Source: Dryomyza anilis
Lineage: Eukaryota > Arthropoda > Insecta > Diptera > Dryomyzidae
Assembly (NCBI GenBank): GCA_951804985.1
Contig: OX638133.1
Span: forward strand, 32,575,963-32,639,962
Length of the DNA: 64,000 bases
Direction: 5' to 3'
In this document: positions 10,075-22,129 of the stretch, in pieces
Position numbering within the stretch: the first letter of the stretch is position 1
Layout: the number at the start of each line of letters is the position of its first letter
Position numbers and translations under genes: made by a program
Notes under the pieces: model-generated
What the model was told of the DNA's origin: nothing
Database searches by the model: none
What the model saw: the letters and a program-made list of their open reading frames with translations, nothing else

Positions 10075-10687
10075 CAGTGTTCACACTTTTCACCAATGCA
10101 AATGGAGTAGATTTGGAAAATTTTAGGAGTAGAAATGAGTAAAAGGGAGTATAATTAAAAGTATTGCAAAATATATTAAATTTGATGTAAAAGTAGGAGT
10201 AAAAGTATAGGAGTAAATTTGATGAAAAGTAGTAGAAATATTAGAGTATTAAATTCTCATTCCTGATTTTATTAATTTTCTATAATGCAGAATGGTCTTT
10301 CCTAGAATTGGACTGCATCTGGAACACCCAATGAAATACATGGTGTTTTAAAAATTTTATTTAAAAAAGTTTATACAAGCGTATATTTATTTATAACTTC
10401 TACAATTTAAAGACCAATGGCAAAAATATTAAATTTATTTTACAGATAATTGATCATAATTATTAGGAAAATTATAATATTAACAATTTATTGGAGCGCA
10501 AGAAATTATTCTCATCAAATTACAAAAAATGTAAGCAATTTTTGCAAAGGGAGTAGATTTCAGTAAAAGGGAGTAGAAAATTATTAGAAAGGAGTAAAAA
10601 TGCTACTACCGGAGTAGAGGAGTAGATTTTAAAAATACAAATGAAATGGAGTAGATCTACTCCGATCGGAGTAGAATGAGAACACTG
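10075..10687. mobile_element. non-autonomous hAT-like element, 8-bp duplication
   Basis: The ends are CAGTGTTC at 10075 and GAACACTG ending at 10687, flanked on both sides by ATACGTAT (10067-10074 and 10688-10695). CAGTG ends with 8-bp duplications are typical of hAT elements. Because ATACGTAT is itself palindromic, an 18-bp inverted repeat is an alternative reading. GGAGTAG motifs are scattered through both subterminal parts, as expected for transposase-binding sites. The interior (10303-10530) is related to 33180-33740. No transposase frame is present. Confidence 0.75.
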
Positions 10688-10699
10688 ATACGTATACAT

Positions 10700-11624
10700 A
10701 GAGCTTACACAACGAAAAAGCGCGTCAGTCTCTGCCCAATATGCCACAGGGTAAGCATTTGAAAATATAATCATAATTGCCTTTAAGGTCTAGTGTGTTT
10801 TTCAAATCAGTTTCAATTATAAAATAAGTGCTATTTTTAGCGCTTACTCTGAATTTGAAAATGATTTGATAATAACATTACCAAAAAGGACAGTGAAAAT
10901 TAGGAGCAAAAATGTAGTGACGCTAAAAACAGAATGTTTTTTATGATTGCAATAGAAACCCTGACAAAAAATATAATATAACAACGCGCGTCCAAATCTA
11001 ATAGCTTACCGAAATCTATTAGTGTTTGGACTTCTGTGAATATTTTAAACAATATACCGACCGCCCCCGCAAACTTTGAATAGGCTCCAGAATTATATTC
11101 GAGAGCTTGAAACATACAAGCTTAAAAAACACGTCTAGCACATTTTGGATGCTGGCATCATCGCTCGGGCTTGAAGTCTACGATACTGGTTGGATGACAT
11201 ATAACGGGATAATTAATTGAAAAATGCCCTTTTTGTTGTCCTATGTGAGGATCCCCTTTTTTACTTATTTTGCAGGATTAAGTCAATATTTAAAAGAAAA
11301 AACTTAACGTAGGTTAATTTGATATCGAGTTGAAAATAAGGCTAAATCTTGATTTGAAATAAACGTTGAAAACCATTTAAGAATAATTTTAATATTGATT
11401 TGAAAATAAGGAAATTTTCAAGTTAAGGTTAAGCTACCAGTTTTTATTGAAAAAGCTATGATTCTTAAATTTAGGTGAGAGGTGTTTCAAACGTTAACCT
11501 CAACTCTACGATTTGAAAGTAATGATTGATTTCAAAGCATTCGCAAGTTAATATTAAGTGCAATGGCATATTGGGTGTTAAACTGTCATACGAGCAAGAA
11601 CGCGCATCGCTGCTCTATTATTTT
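10700..11624. other. unannotated AT-rich flank
   Basis: No gene, element end or convincing repeat was recognised. Open frames here are short and do not resemble a known family. Confidence 0.4.
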
Positions 11625-11626
11625 TA

Positions 11627-11946
11627 CACTAAAAAAATACTAATTTTAATATTGGCTAAATTTTATATTAAACCTTTATTTGTCTATATTTTATAATTCA
11701 TTTAAATAATTTTTTTTTTAATGAAGTGGAAATACAAAAATTTCTTTACTAAGATTTTGTTTAAGTAGCAAAATGCACGGTAGCTTTTTGTGCAAAATTT
11801 TAGGTTGAAAGGAATTAATATATAATGCACTTCATTCACAATCACAATTCATTAATATTCACAACAAAAAGTATACAAATAAGTTGCGACATAAATAATA
11901 AATAAAAAGCTTTTTCATGAGCTTTCAACTAAAATTGTTTTTAGTG
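11627..11946. mobile_element. 320-bp MITE with TA duplication
   Basis: CACTAAAAAAATACTAATTT at the left and its approximate inverse AAATTGTTTTTAGTG at the right are flanked by TA on both sides (11625-11626, 11947-11948). TA duplication and short inverted ends suggest a Tc1/mariner-type non-autonomous element. Confidence 0.6.
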
Positions 11947-11949
11947 TAG

Positions 11950-13455
11950 AGCTATTCAAATGCACAAACACTGTGTGCATTTGCCCTTCGCTAGTACACA
12001 GTAATCCCCGAATGGACAATGGACAAATATGACCAATTTTCAAAAAAAAAAAAAAATTAAAATGTTAAAAAGATCAATTCAAAACTTTTCGTATACATTT
12101 TTGGAAAGTTTTATCTATTACATATCCAACTATAGTAATCCCCGACTGGACAGTGACAACTTCATGATTAACACTTTTATTACCAAATATAACTCATTTT
12201 AAGAAAACAATTTAAAATATTAACTTACAGACTTTATTTTCATCAGGGTAATCAAACGTTATCAAAAAAAAAAAATTAAATAACGAAATTAAAATCAGGT
12301 GTCGGAGGTAGTACACTTAAATAAAAAAAATGTCTGAATTTAGATTTCTGAAAATATCTGACGTAAGATATTAAAAATTTGTATATATCTTATGCACTAA
12401 TTCCCTATTTTATTGAATGATACAAAAATTGTCATAAACATTTTATAAATCAAGGTTTGTATTTTCAGGTGAACTTCTTGGAGTGATTTTTCTATTCTAC
12501 ACTGTCAATATACGTGGGAAATGAAAAGGAACGCGTTCGCATAGTAGGTGATTATTTATTATTTAAATTGTTATTTCATAATTAAGATACAAATGTTTAA
12601 TGAAATGGCAAACTTATTAAACTATATAAATTAGAAATATTCATTAAAGTAAAAATATCAAAAATAATTTTAAAAATATACCATTTAAACAATTTTTAAA
12701 AACTTAAATTTTTGGTACATTTATAGCAACGAAATTAATGTTTTATATATATATAACAGAAATTAGTGTTTGAATTTATTATTTATGATTATTTAAAAGT
12801 CATAAAATAAACTTTTTTTACTTTAGTTTTATAGAATAAATTATATTTATTTAATTAAATGAATTAGTTAGATAAACTCTCAAAGAACAGAATTACATTT
12901 GATAAAATGAAAAAATAAACAAATTCGTATTATAAAAAATAAACAAGACAAGCGGAAAAACCTTGACCCAATTATTTAATTAAAGAAAAACCTATGCAAA
13001 ATAAATACCTTGGCATGAAATGTTTTACTAGATGATAATACAATAATGCCTCTACATATAAGATACTATTGCTCATGTGCGATAATGTCTTAGTGATGAA
13101 TAATTATTTTTGGCTAATTGGCACAAGGACCCGAACATGCGGGCTCAGATAATGAATAAATTTAATGAAATTGTTTTGATTACTGTGACATTAGCTGAGG
13201 GTAAATTATATTATAATGATTTGTTTAATTTTAATTGATTTGTTTTAAATGATTTTATTAATTTTTAATTATTTTATCTCAAAATGTTATATTTTATTTT
13301 AATTTTATTTGACTATAAAGTTTTTATAATTAATATAATTGATGAAATATAAATTTGGTAAAGAATCAGAAACTCAACTGGACTAGTAGAAATTTACCCT
13401 ATTAGTGTAGATCTGGACGGAATATGACAAAGAAAACTTCAATAATCAGTTTCCG
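11950..13455. other. AT-rich intergenic sequence
   Basis: No gene is seen. A short phrase, AGTAATCCCCGA.TGGACA, occurs twice (about 12000 and 12134), a small direct duplication. Otherwise the stretch is plain AT-rich DNA. Confidence 0.4.
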
Positions 13456-13466
13456 ACCAATGGCCT

Positions 13467-13674
13467 ACATAAAAAAATTCCCTCAAATTCCATAAAAATT
13501 GGTCAATAGTACAATTATTGATTTAATAGTATACAAAAAAATAAAACTTTTCATATAAACTCAATGGCAATGTCATGGTATTTAATGGTATTTTCCGATT
13601 AAAATAATAATTTATCCTATTGACTACTTTTAATAGTAAAAAACTATTATTTATATAGTGTTTTACTCTGGGTG
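13467..13674. mobile_element. CACCCAG-family MITE, copy 1
   Basis: This copy shares its whole interior with copies at 26292, 37035 and 58010, and its right end CTGGGTG is intact. The left terminus has diverged. It keeps the uninterrupted GATTTAATAGTATAC that serves as an empty site for the hAT-like insertion at 37101. Confidence 0.75.
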
Positions 13675-13679
13675 TAGAA

Positions 13680-14686
13680 AAATTTCCACTGGGGTATAGT
13701 ATAAATTTCATTTAATGTTAACTTAATTTGGGTCAAATAATAAACTGACAAATAATAAACAGAAATTGACATATATCAAACAAATTATGAAATTTATTAA
13801 AGGAAATTTGTTAAAAATTTAAAATATTTTTTAATAATAACAGAATAATGCAACAAATATTGAATATGTTAACAAAATATGAAATTTATTAAATAAAATT
13901 AAATTGAATAACATAGTATGTCATTTAAGAACAAAATTACTAAAAAAAAGTTCTGTTATTATAATCAAAGCAATAAACTTCTTGAATTGAAGTAGAATTG
14001 GTTGCGAACGCTAAATATTAGAACAAAAAGTTCAGTTATTACAATCAGTACAAGAAACAAAAATAACCTTTGAAAACTAAGGAAGAATTTGACGCTAAAG
14101 AAATTAAATATAATCAGAAAAATATAATTCATATTTTTTACTTTCAAAATTAGACAATAGAAAAAAATGTATATTAATTGATAAATACCATTAAACCGAG
14201 ACTAAATTTGTTGGCAATTTTTTATGGAATATTTTTGAAAGTTTGTGGAAACCGAATTTTAAAAACAGATTCCCACCATATTTTGAAAAGAAACAGAAAA
14301 CACACAGCTTGTGTTACTAACTCCGCTTTTATATGTTTGAAATATGTCGGAAATATGTTTCTAAACTGTTTCGACTCTGCCAAAAATTTTGTCTGGGGAA
14401 ATACTACAAAATACTATTAAATTATTTTTGAGTTTTTATGAAAATATTTATTTTTTGTATACTTTTAAATTAAAAACTGTTCTATTAACCAATTTATTTG
14501 GGTTTTTTTCTGAGTGCAGTTTTAATATCAATCAAAATCTTCTATAATTACAGAATGTACCTGCTAAATATTAGGAAAATTTATCTTAAACTAATTAAGA
14601 CGCACACATTTTATATAATTACATAACTCAGCGAAGTTATTTTTGGTTATCAGAAATGGAAGCACGATATATTCAGCTGAATTTGA
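13680..14686. other. AT-rich DNA with an old CACCCAG-MITE remnant
   Basis: About 14430-14518 matches one end of the CACCCAG MITE (TTTTTGTATAC, then ATTAACCAATTT, ending CTGAGTGC), and 14130-14196 weakly matches the other. The intervening DNA could be a later insertion. The 80-codon frame at 14178-14420 is unrelated to any family I recognise. Confidence 0.4.
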
Positions 14687-15234
14687 CACAGAAAAAAGAA
14701 TTGTTCAATTTATTCATAAATATTATGAATTTTTCACCAACTACCAGTTTCATCATATTAATACCATCATTCATTAAATGACATACTGATGAATACATTC
14801 ATTATATGTATGAAATTATTCATACCATCGAACATCATAGTGACGAACGAAATATTCAATACAATGAATTTGAATCGTCTTATTGATGAATTTGTTCATA
14901 ATATTTATGAATATAAATATATAAGTGTTTTTTGTAAAAATTGTATTTAAAAAATAACAGAAAAAAATGTTTTAAAAAAATAATTATCCAAAAACAAAAT
15001 TTTTTCGAAAAAAAAAATTTCGAAAAAAAAATGTTGTTCATTAATATGTTGAAACGTATTTTTCACATACACTTAATCATATTGAAGAACACTTTTTCGA
15101 CGTTCATCATATTTATGATAGCATTTATAACATTGATGTCGTTAGTCATTAATATTATGAATGGCTCTTCAATATAATGAATCATGGTTTAAAGAACGGA
15201 ATTCATCAATATGATGTACATTTCATTTTCTGTG
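14687..15234. mobile_element. CACAGAAAA-ended repeat element, copy 1
   Basis: The element begins CACAGAAAAAAGAATTG and ends with the approximate inverse, ATTTCATTTTCTGTG. Its right half, from about 14938, is repeated at 18515-19380, including the phrase GTCGTTAGTCATTAATATTA. The left half is rich in ATTCAT/ATGAAT inverted words. No coding capacity is seen. Confidence 0.6.
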
Positions 15235-17449
15235 GAAGAAATTAAATTATTGATATTCTTTTCTATTGCTTTTATTCTTGAGCTAAACAAACTTTTTTTT
15301 AAAGTAACACATAAATTTGATTACTAAGAAACTAATCAAGAATATTCTTCTTGAGTTACAGATATTATTTTCGTAGTTTCCCCAGACAAAATTTTAAGCA
15401 GGAAAATGGTTCGAAACACGCAGGCAAACATGCTACCTATACGCTTTGAAATCATATTTTATATGTAGCTTTGAGGTAGGCAAAGGTGGGAATGTGGACA
15501 AAAGCTGCTAGTTCCCTGCTATAGCATGAAAAGAAAATTGGTAAGGAAATGGCAGGCATAGGTAGGGTAGTTTAACACGTGTAAGCAAAATTGTAGGCTC
15601 AGGCAGGGTAAGGTGGGCAGTAATCTGGAAGCAAAATGGTAGGGAATGGTAGGGATCATAAACATATGATTTAGATCATGGGTGACCATCCATCCCGCCC
15701 TTAACCAATACTTCTTATTGTACAACAACACCGACAAATTTTGTTTGTTGTATTTTCGCAAAAATCAATCGCTTCAATGATGTGTTGTTGGTTACGCATA
15801 TTTCTGCTGCTTCACATTGTTATTGTGTCGCCTTGTTATTGTTATCGAAGTAAGCAATAACAAAACACGTTTTGTACAACAAGAAGATTATGTTGTGGGC
15901 GAAAATGGGCACCTCCTAATGCAGATCAGCATAGCTCGCGGCGATTGGGAAAATATTCACTAAACAAACCGACTTAACAAATCGACGGAATGAACACCGA
16001 TTAAATATCGATTAAAACGCACAAAAGACGCGGCGTAACATATTTATTTGAAGCGTTAAAAATAACTGCCAACAAATTTTAATACTGAACATTTTTGAAG
16101 GCAAATTTAATATTGTAAACAAAATTTTCTATCGACAATTTGTTGATCAAACTTTTAAAATTTCAAAACAGAAATTCCTATACAACGTGTTTGCCTGCTA
16201 CTCGCAGTATTTAGAATTGATCAGTTTTGTCAAGTGAATTAATAAGTGTTTCTTAATAACAAGAAGTTTTGCGTTTAGCTTTGTATTACTCCGTATAACT
16301 CCTGGTTTCTTTTGGATTTGAAAATTTGTTTTTTAACTCCGTTGATATGAAGTACATTTTTATGTGGTTAAAAGAGGAAATTCGAATAATATGTCGTTTG
16401 AATAATCACAAAAATAACATCTACAATTCAAGCAGAATTATCTTGATTACATTTTTTTCTTACTGTGTCTAAAATATTTAGAATTTATCAATTTTATCAA
16501 GTAAAATAAAAAAATTACTTCTTAATATCAAGAAGTTTTTCGTTAAGCTATTCATTACGCAGTATAACTTTTAGTTTCTTTTGGATTTGAGATTTTTTTT
16601 AAAGCTCCCTACATATATTTTTTTTTGAGTTATAAACAGAAATTTGCGATAATTTAAATTTTTAGTATTTAAGAAAAATAAAGCAGGGAATAGTATTTAG
16701 AGTATAATGATAGAAAATTGAAACATAAATATAAAAATAATAAAAAACATTAAAAAAAATATATAAAACAACTAAAAATTGATGTTTAGAAATTTATATA
16801 TATAGTAAAAATGAAGTATAAAAACGTGCAAAAACTTTTTTAAATAATACAATTCATTATAAGAAATATTTGCCTACACTAAGACAATATAGAATATAAG
16901 TTGCAGAGATACTTTTCGTACATTTTTCATTAAATTTTTTTTAGACTTAATGCGTATTATTAAACAATTTGCTGCTGTTATGTTTTCATTTGTTACAATT
17001 ATAAATATTACTATTATTTTCATTGTTATTACTATTATGTTTCCAATTACTATAAATTTTATTGAAAAATATTTGTTTTTTTATTATTTTAATTTTTTTT
17101 TATTTATATATTATACGAAATTATATTATAATAAACATTACTTAATTATTTCTATTGAATTAAATTTTAAACATATTGCTATTTAAGTTAAACATATAAT
17201 TTTAAGCAAATTTTGCATATTTTAGAACTACAACATTTTTCTTTTTAATTTAAAGGAGAACGAATTGAAAACTAAACAAAAGAGAATAAAAATATTTTCA
17301 TTTTTAGCTTTTAGATTGCAAACTAAATATTTACTTTTTTTTTAAATTTTAGCATAATTAGAATAACAATTAATGGCAGAAAATAAAATAGAAAATACTA
17401 ATTTAAAGATTCAAAAATTTGACAACTTCAAAATATCATATCATTTTTT
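15235..17449. other. AT-rich intergenic DNA with a local duplication
   Basis: A stretch near 16195-16340 is repeated, diverged, at about 16460-16610 (shared words TTTAGAATT.ATCA, AACAAGAAGTTTT and TTTCTTTTGGATTTGA), a roughly 275-bp tandem duplication. 15540-15665 has several GGTAGG/GGCAGG words. The 78-codon hydrophobic frame at 16950 is very AT-rich and probably chance. Confidence 0.45.
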
Positions 17450-17617
17450 ATGCCCGTAACTTCAACGAGTAGATATCTATTGGTGTTCGTACCGAACAGA
17501 TATCTCTTACCTATCCGGTGTTTTTACTCCTTAACTATGCGTTGAAGTTACGAAATTTTGCTTACACGATAGATAACTAAGCACCAGTAGATATCTATTC
17601 GTTGAAGTTACGGGCAT
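17450..17617. mobile_element. 168-bp MITE with ~38-bp inverted ends
   Basis: The left end reads ATGCCCGTAACTTCAACGA and continues into TAGATATCTA; the right end is its near-perfect inverse with two or three mismatches. GATATC words recur inside. The element is compact and nearly symmetric; the superfamily is uncertain because no clear duplication is visible. Confidence 0.75.
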
Positions 17618-17817
17618 TATTAGAATTGAAAATTTTACTTTATTTTAATATAAATTAAGCGATAAAAAATAAATGTACAAACCTTTTTATAACGGTTTTA
17701 AAAACGTTATAACGTATGTATACCAACTCAGTCACCTGAATCCGTCATTTATGTTTTCAAAAATTACGGATGATATAAAAAACGCACGAATGTAAATTTC
17801 ATACACACAATATATCT

Positions 17818-18128
17818 ACGTAAATATAGCAACCGATATTAATTGCATTCATTAATCAATCCAGCAATGACATTCTCTAATTTAATGAAAACATTTGCTA
17901 TTCTTCGTTAAATCAGCAACTACGTTTGCTAATAGGATTATGTGTACGTCAATGCAGCAAATTAATTAGTCGGCGCAGTTTCAGCAATTATATTTGCAAA
18001 AACTGCGCCGACTCAATTATTTGCTGCATTGACGTACAAATATTCATATTAGCAAACGGAATTGCGGATTTAGTGAATTAAATTGCTGGATTGATGAATA
18101 CAATTAATATCGGTTGCTATATTTACGT
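17818..18128. mobile_element. 311-bp foldback element
   Basis: ACGTAAATATAGCAACCGAT at the left is mirrored at the right end, and the pairing continues through AATTGC, TCAATCCAGCAAT and GCAAACG to a centre at about 17973, where AGTCGGCGCAGTTT pairs with AAACTGCGCCGACT. The whole element can fold into one long imperfect hairpin. No open frame. Confidence 0.8.
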
Positions 18129-18514
18129 CGATTATTTTTTCTGTACATGATTTGAACGTCTTATGTACAACTGACGGTACATGATTTTGGATTTTGAATT
18201 AGTCCAGAACAAAATAAAAACAATTAGTGATAAAAATCATTATATTTTATAAAAATTTTAAAAGTGATTCATTTTCATTTTTACATTTCGTATGTTTGGG
18301 TTGAATATACCTTAGGGTGACAGAATTAGGTACATTTACTTTATACTAAATTAAAATAATGTTAAGCATAAAAATTTGTTGAACATGCAGTACATGCAGG
18401 GGTGCCCACACTTATAGAAACGATATACCTTTATTTTTTCATATATTTTTATTGAAGTATGATACTTTATAACTATAGTAAAAATAATAATTCGAAATAA
18501 AAGTGTTGTTGTAA

Positions 18515-19380
18515 AAACATTATTTAAAAAATACAAGAAAAAGAAATTATCCGAAAAAAAAATTTTTTAAAAAAATAGAAACAAAATTTGTTCGCAAAAA
18601 AAAGTTTTGCTAAAAAAATGTTCTCGAAAAAAAAATTTCAAACCAACATTTTTTTTTAAATATAATTTTCTGTATAAAAAGTTGTAATAATAAAGCATTA
18701 TAAAGGGTTTTTCAATAAGAGCGCTACAAAAGTTTTTTTAAGGGTTTTTCAACAGGGACGCTACAAAAGAAGAGCGACAGGGACAGCAAACAACGCCATA
18801 TTTCTTGCCGCTCTTTTGACATTTCTCTTCAGTAAGGTTTGCCATTTCACGATGAAAAGATATAAGAGCCAACAACGAGTCGAAATTATTAAAATTTACA
18901 ACCGAAATTCGAATTCGTATATCTTTCCATCATGAAATGGCAAATCTTACTGAAGAGAAATATCAAAAGAGCGGCAAGAAATATGGCGTCGTTTGCTGTC
19001 CCTGTCGCTCTACTTTTGTAGCGTTCCATTTGAAAAACCTTTTATAAGAAAAAACAAACAAGAACTACTTGAGAACTGAGAAGTACGGATAAAAATGAAC
19101 GAAAAATAAATATTTTGATTGAAATTTGTTTGATGAACAACATTCGTCAATATGAATTTAAATATGTAGTATTTTATGTTCTTGTTCATTAATATGATAA
19201 ACATATTCTTCACATACAGTTCATCATCATCATATTGAAGAACACTTTAATCATCATATTTATGATTGCATTCTTAACATTTATGTCGTTAGTCATTAAT
19301 ATTATGAATGGTTTTTCAATACAATGAATCATTGTTTGAAGAACGCAATTCATCAATATGATGTACATTTTTTTTTTCAG
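18515..19380. mobile_element. CACAGAAAA-ended repeat, truncated copy 2, split by a nested MITE
   Basis: The segment matches 14938-15234 on both sides of an inserted mariner-derived MITE (18703-19043). The left half found in copy 1 is missing. Relative age follows directly: this repeat is older than the MITE inside it. Confidence 0.6.
18703..19043. mobile_element. palindromic MITE holding a mariner-like transposase start, copy 1
   Basis: The ends are GGGTTTTTCAA and TTGAAAAACC, with ACGCTACAAAAG just inside. Both arms contain the same 5' flank and transposase start in opposite orientation. On the + strand, a frame from 18853 reads MKRYKSQQRVEIIKIYNRNS and then runs into the inverted arm, stopping soon after. 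QQRVEIIKIYYRNS-like openings are known from helix-turn-helix N termini of mariner-type transposases. The left terminus appears partly duplicated (GGGTTTTTCAA occurs at 18704 and again at 18741). Confidence 0.8.
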
Positions 19381-19405
19381 TATACTTATTGTTGTTTTAG
19401 TTTTT

Positions 19406-20072
19406 AGTTTAGACTATGCTCTGGACAACCATAAATTATTTTCTGGTTTATCGTTCGATTATAAATGCTAAATAAATAATAAAAAGTGTTAAAATCAAAA
19501 TAAAAATTTTCGAGTTTAAATCTAAATTATTTAAAAACGATTAAGAAAATTACCTTTTCTTAGTATATTAAAACTAGACTTGACAATTATAAGAAAAATG
19601 GCGTTTAAAGCTTTTTTGGGAAACTATTTTTCAACAGTTCTATATTTTTTTAAGTTCTAAGCCATTTTAAAAATGTCGCAAAATGACGATTGCAATTTTC
19701 TTAAAAGCGTTACGTATTTGGAAAAAATAGGGTTTTTATAATAACTCGCAGGTGCTGATTTTGACTGCAGACTCTGTTTTTTCATATAACGTAAGTGCCC
19801 CAGTAATTTTAAAAATCTTTTCTCCCACGATTCATTACCAAATTTAATAATAGTTGAAAACAGTTTTCCAAAAAAACCTTAAACGCAATTATTCTCATAA
19901 TTGTCAAGACTAATTTTAATATACCAATGAACGTTAATATTCTTATTTGTTTTTAAGATATAAAGTCTCAAAATTTTGAGGTTTTTAGACAATTTAAAAT
20001 AATTATTTGTCATTTATAATCTAACGATAAACAAGAAAATGTGTTATGGTTATCCAGTGTATAGTTCAAATT
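19406..20072. mobile_element. 667-bp foldback element
   Basis: CTGGACAACCATAA near 19421 pairs with TTATGGTTATCCAG ending at 20057. Further in, TTGACAATTAT, GCGTTTAA and TTTTTCAAC are mirrored, centring at about 19739. The arms are imperfect, with an unpaired core at roughly 19670-19810. No transposase frame. Confidence 0.7.
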
Positions 20073-20107
20073 AAAATCCAAATTAAAAACCAAATTAAAA
20101 ACCAATT

Positions 20108-20139
20108 ACGACACTTTATACATATGTATAAAGTGTCGT
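20108..20139. repeat. perfect 32-bp palindrome
   Basis: ACGACACTTTATACAT is followed directly by its exact inverse. There is no spacer. It follows a short run of AAATTAAAAACC repeats at the edge of the preceding foldback. Confidence 0.85.
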
Positions 20140-21290
20140 ACTTCCATCAAAATACATTTAAAAATTAAAAAATAGTAATTAATAATTGTATGGCCACCAC
20201 TATATACAAATATTTAAATGTTAAAGTTGTTAACTAATTTTATGTTTATGCAATAACAAATAATTTTATAAAGAGTACAGAAACTCAAATATTTTGTTTT
20301 TTTTAATACTTAAGTTTAATGTTCTATTATAATTTAAGGTGCCAAAATGTGAAATTTTGTTTATCACACATTTCATTTTCAATATTATTTAATCTTTTAG
20401 AATATTTTGCTAATACTTTTACTTTTTATGCCATTATATATATATTTTATAAAATATATGAATACAGTAAATTTGTTGTAAGTTTTGTTATTAAAAAAAA
20501 ATGAAATAAAGAATTATTTTTATAAATAAAAAAAACGTATATTTACTTCAAACGACACTCTGAAGGTAAGTAGTATGCAATAACAATCAATGTAAGCCTC
20601 AAAAGCTTTAGAAAACTCGCTCTGTAACATATTTTCGCACCAAGCTAGACTCTTTAAAAGCTACTCTGTACATACATAACAATAACATGCAATCTAAACG
20701 TTAAAAGCTTTTTAAAGCACTCTCTGCAACATGTTTTTAAACCAAGCAAGAATTATAGCGCACGAATTGCACAAGCATTGCAAAAACCGCCTACAGCGCT
20801 TTAGCATCCATTTTTTTCTCTCAAGTATTTTTGTGTCAAAAATCAATCAGTACACTTAACCTTGAGATAATGACCTACATTATTTGAAACCTAATTTGCA
20901 TGTTCAATTATTTTTGCTTGTCTATTAAATTTTTTGTAGTTTGTTTTGCAAATTCATTGAGGAAACAAAAACACTTAAAATTATTATATAAATATATTAA
21001 AGTTTTTTTTTTTTTTGATTATTTGACATGATTATTTGGCGCTACTCAATCAAATCAAAGCAAATCAAAGAACCAACTCCACCGACACAAGTAGCGGTTC
21101 GTAACGTCCTCCATCACAATCGCTGAAAGTCAAAATTCGTACTTAAATTATTTGCGATTTGAAAGTACTTTTTGTTGCTTTTAATTTAATTTTTTTTTTT
21201 TTTTTTGATTATTTTTTGCAAGTGTCATAACTACAAATATGGCATATAAAAACCACATTGATAATAAAAATCTTTAATTCGCCCCCAATA
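20140..21290. other. AT-rich intergenic DNA
   Basis: No gene recognised. At 20580-20770, loosely repeated phrases (AAAAGCTTT, CTCTGTAACAT/CTCTGCAACAT, CCAAGC) suggest an old roughly 60-120 bp local duplication. Confidence 0.35.
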
Positions 21291-22010
21291 ACGTGACGCA
21301 TGCCCCAAAGTCATAATTTTTGTAATTCCTCAAAATAATTTTTATTTTTTATTTTTATTTCTTTTTCGATTTTGTGCCAGTTTTATTAAATTTTTTTTGT
21401 TAACGTTTGTACATGCGCCAAGGTGTTTTGTTTTAATTGAAACAATTTTTTCTTGTGGTTGTGGTTGTTGTTGTTAATTGTATTTTTGCAAAACGCACTT
21501 TGGGCCAAAACGCCTGCGGCTCTGGGCAACGCCTACAAAGCTATGATTTTTTTCCAAGCCACACTCAACCGTCAAGCGCCGCTCAACCGTCTAAATAGCG
21601 ATTTTAACTCGGCCATTATGATGAATGGGTATAGTAGACCAAATATCTATACCACCGCACGGACAGACGGACGGTCGGACAATCACACGCATAGGCCAGC
21701 CGCCGTATGTGCGCACGTTAACTGGGCTTTAATCGGCCGGCTTAAAGTCGTTGCGCTTTGTGACCAAATGGCGTCGGCTGACGGCCAGCAGCTGGCTTTG
21801 GTCGGGCGGTTTTGTTGGTTGGTTGGTGGTGGGTTGAGTTTCGAGTTTGAATTTGAATTTGCACGCGTTTCTGGTGCGTATGGTGGCAACGCTGTGCATG
21901 ATGTAAGCATTCAAATTTTTATTTTATGCAAAACGTGTCTCGGCGACGGCCTGAAGGAAGTCACCAATTGTTGCTTTAGAAAGGTAGCTATTTGCAGTTG
22001 GTAATTGCAA
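21291..22010. other. less repetitive, GC-richer block; candidate regulatory DNA
   Basis: Composition rises in GC relative to its surroundings from about 21490 to 21960 and no element ends are visible. The 183-codon frame here opens on TTG inside a TTG repeat and has no supporting ATG until 21542, so I do not call a gene. Unique sequence in a repeat sea may be a conserved enhancer. Confidence 0.3.
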
Positions 22011-22129
22011 CGATATACACGAAATACATTTTATATCATTTATTTGAATGCATCGCTTGAAATTGCAACAGAGAATTTCAAAAGCATTTTTTCTTAAATT
22101 AAATGTTGAGCTTTCATTTTAAGGTGGTT

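Noticed and set aside
16950..17186. 78-codon hydrophobic frame with an ATG
   Set aside because: Composition is that of AT-rich intergenic DNA (Ile/Phe/Tyr/Asn); no support beyond length.
21453..22004. 183-codon frame with a signal-peptide-like start
   Set aside because: The first codon is TTG within a TTG repeat, so the Leu-rich start is an artefact; no family match.
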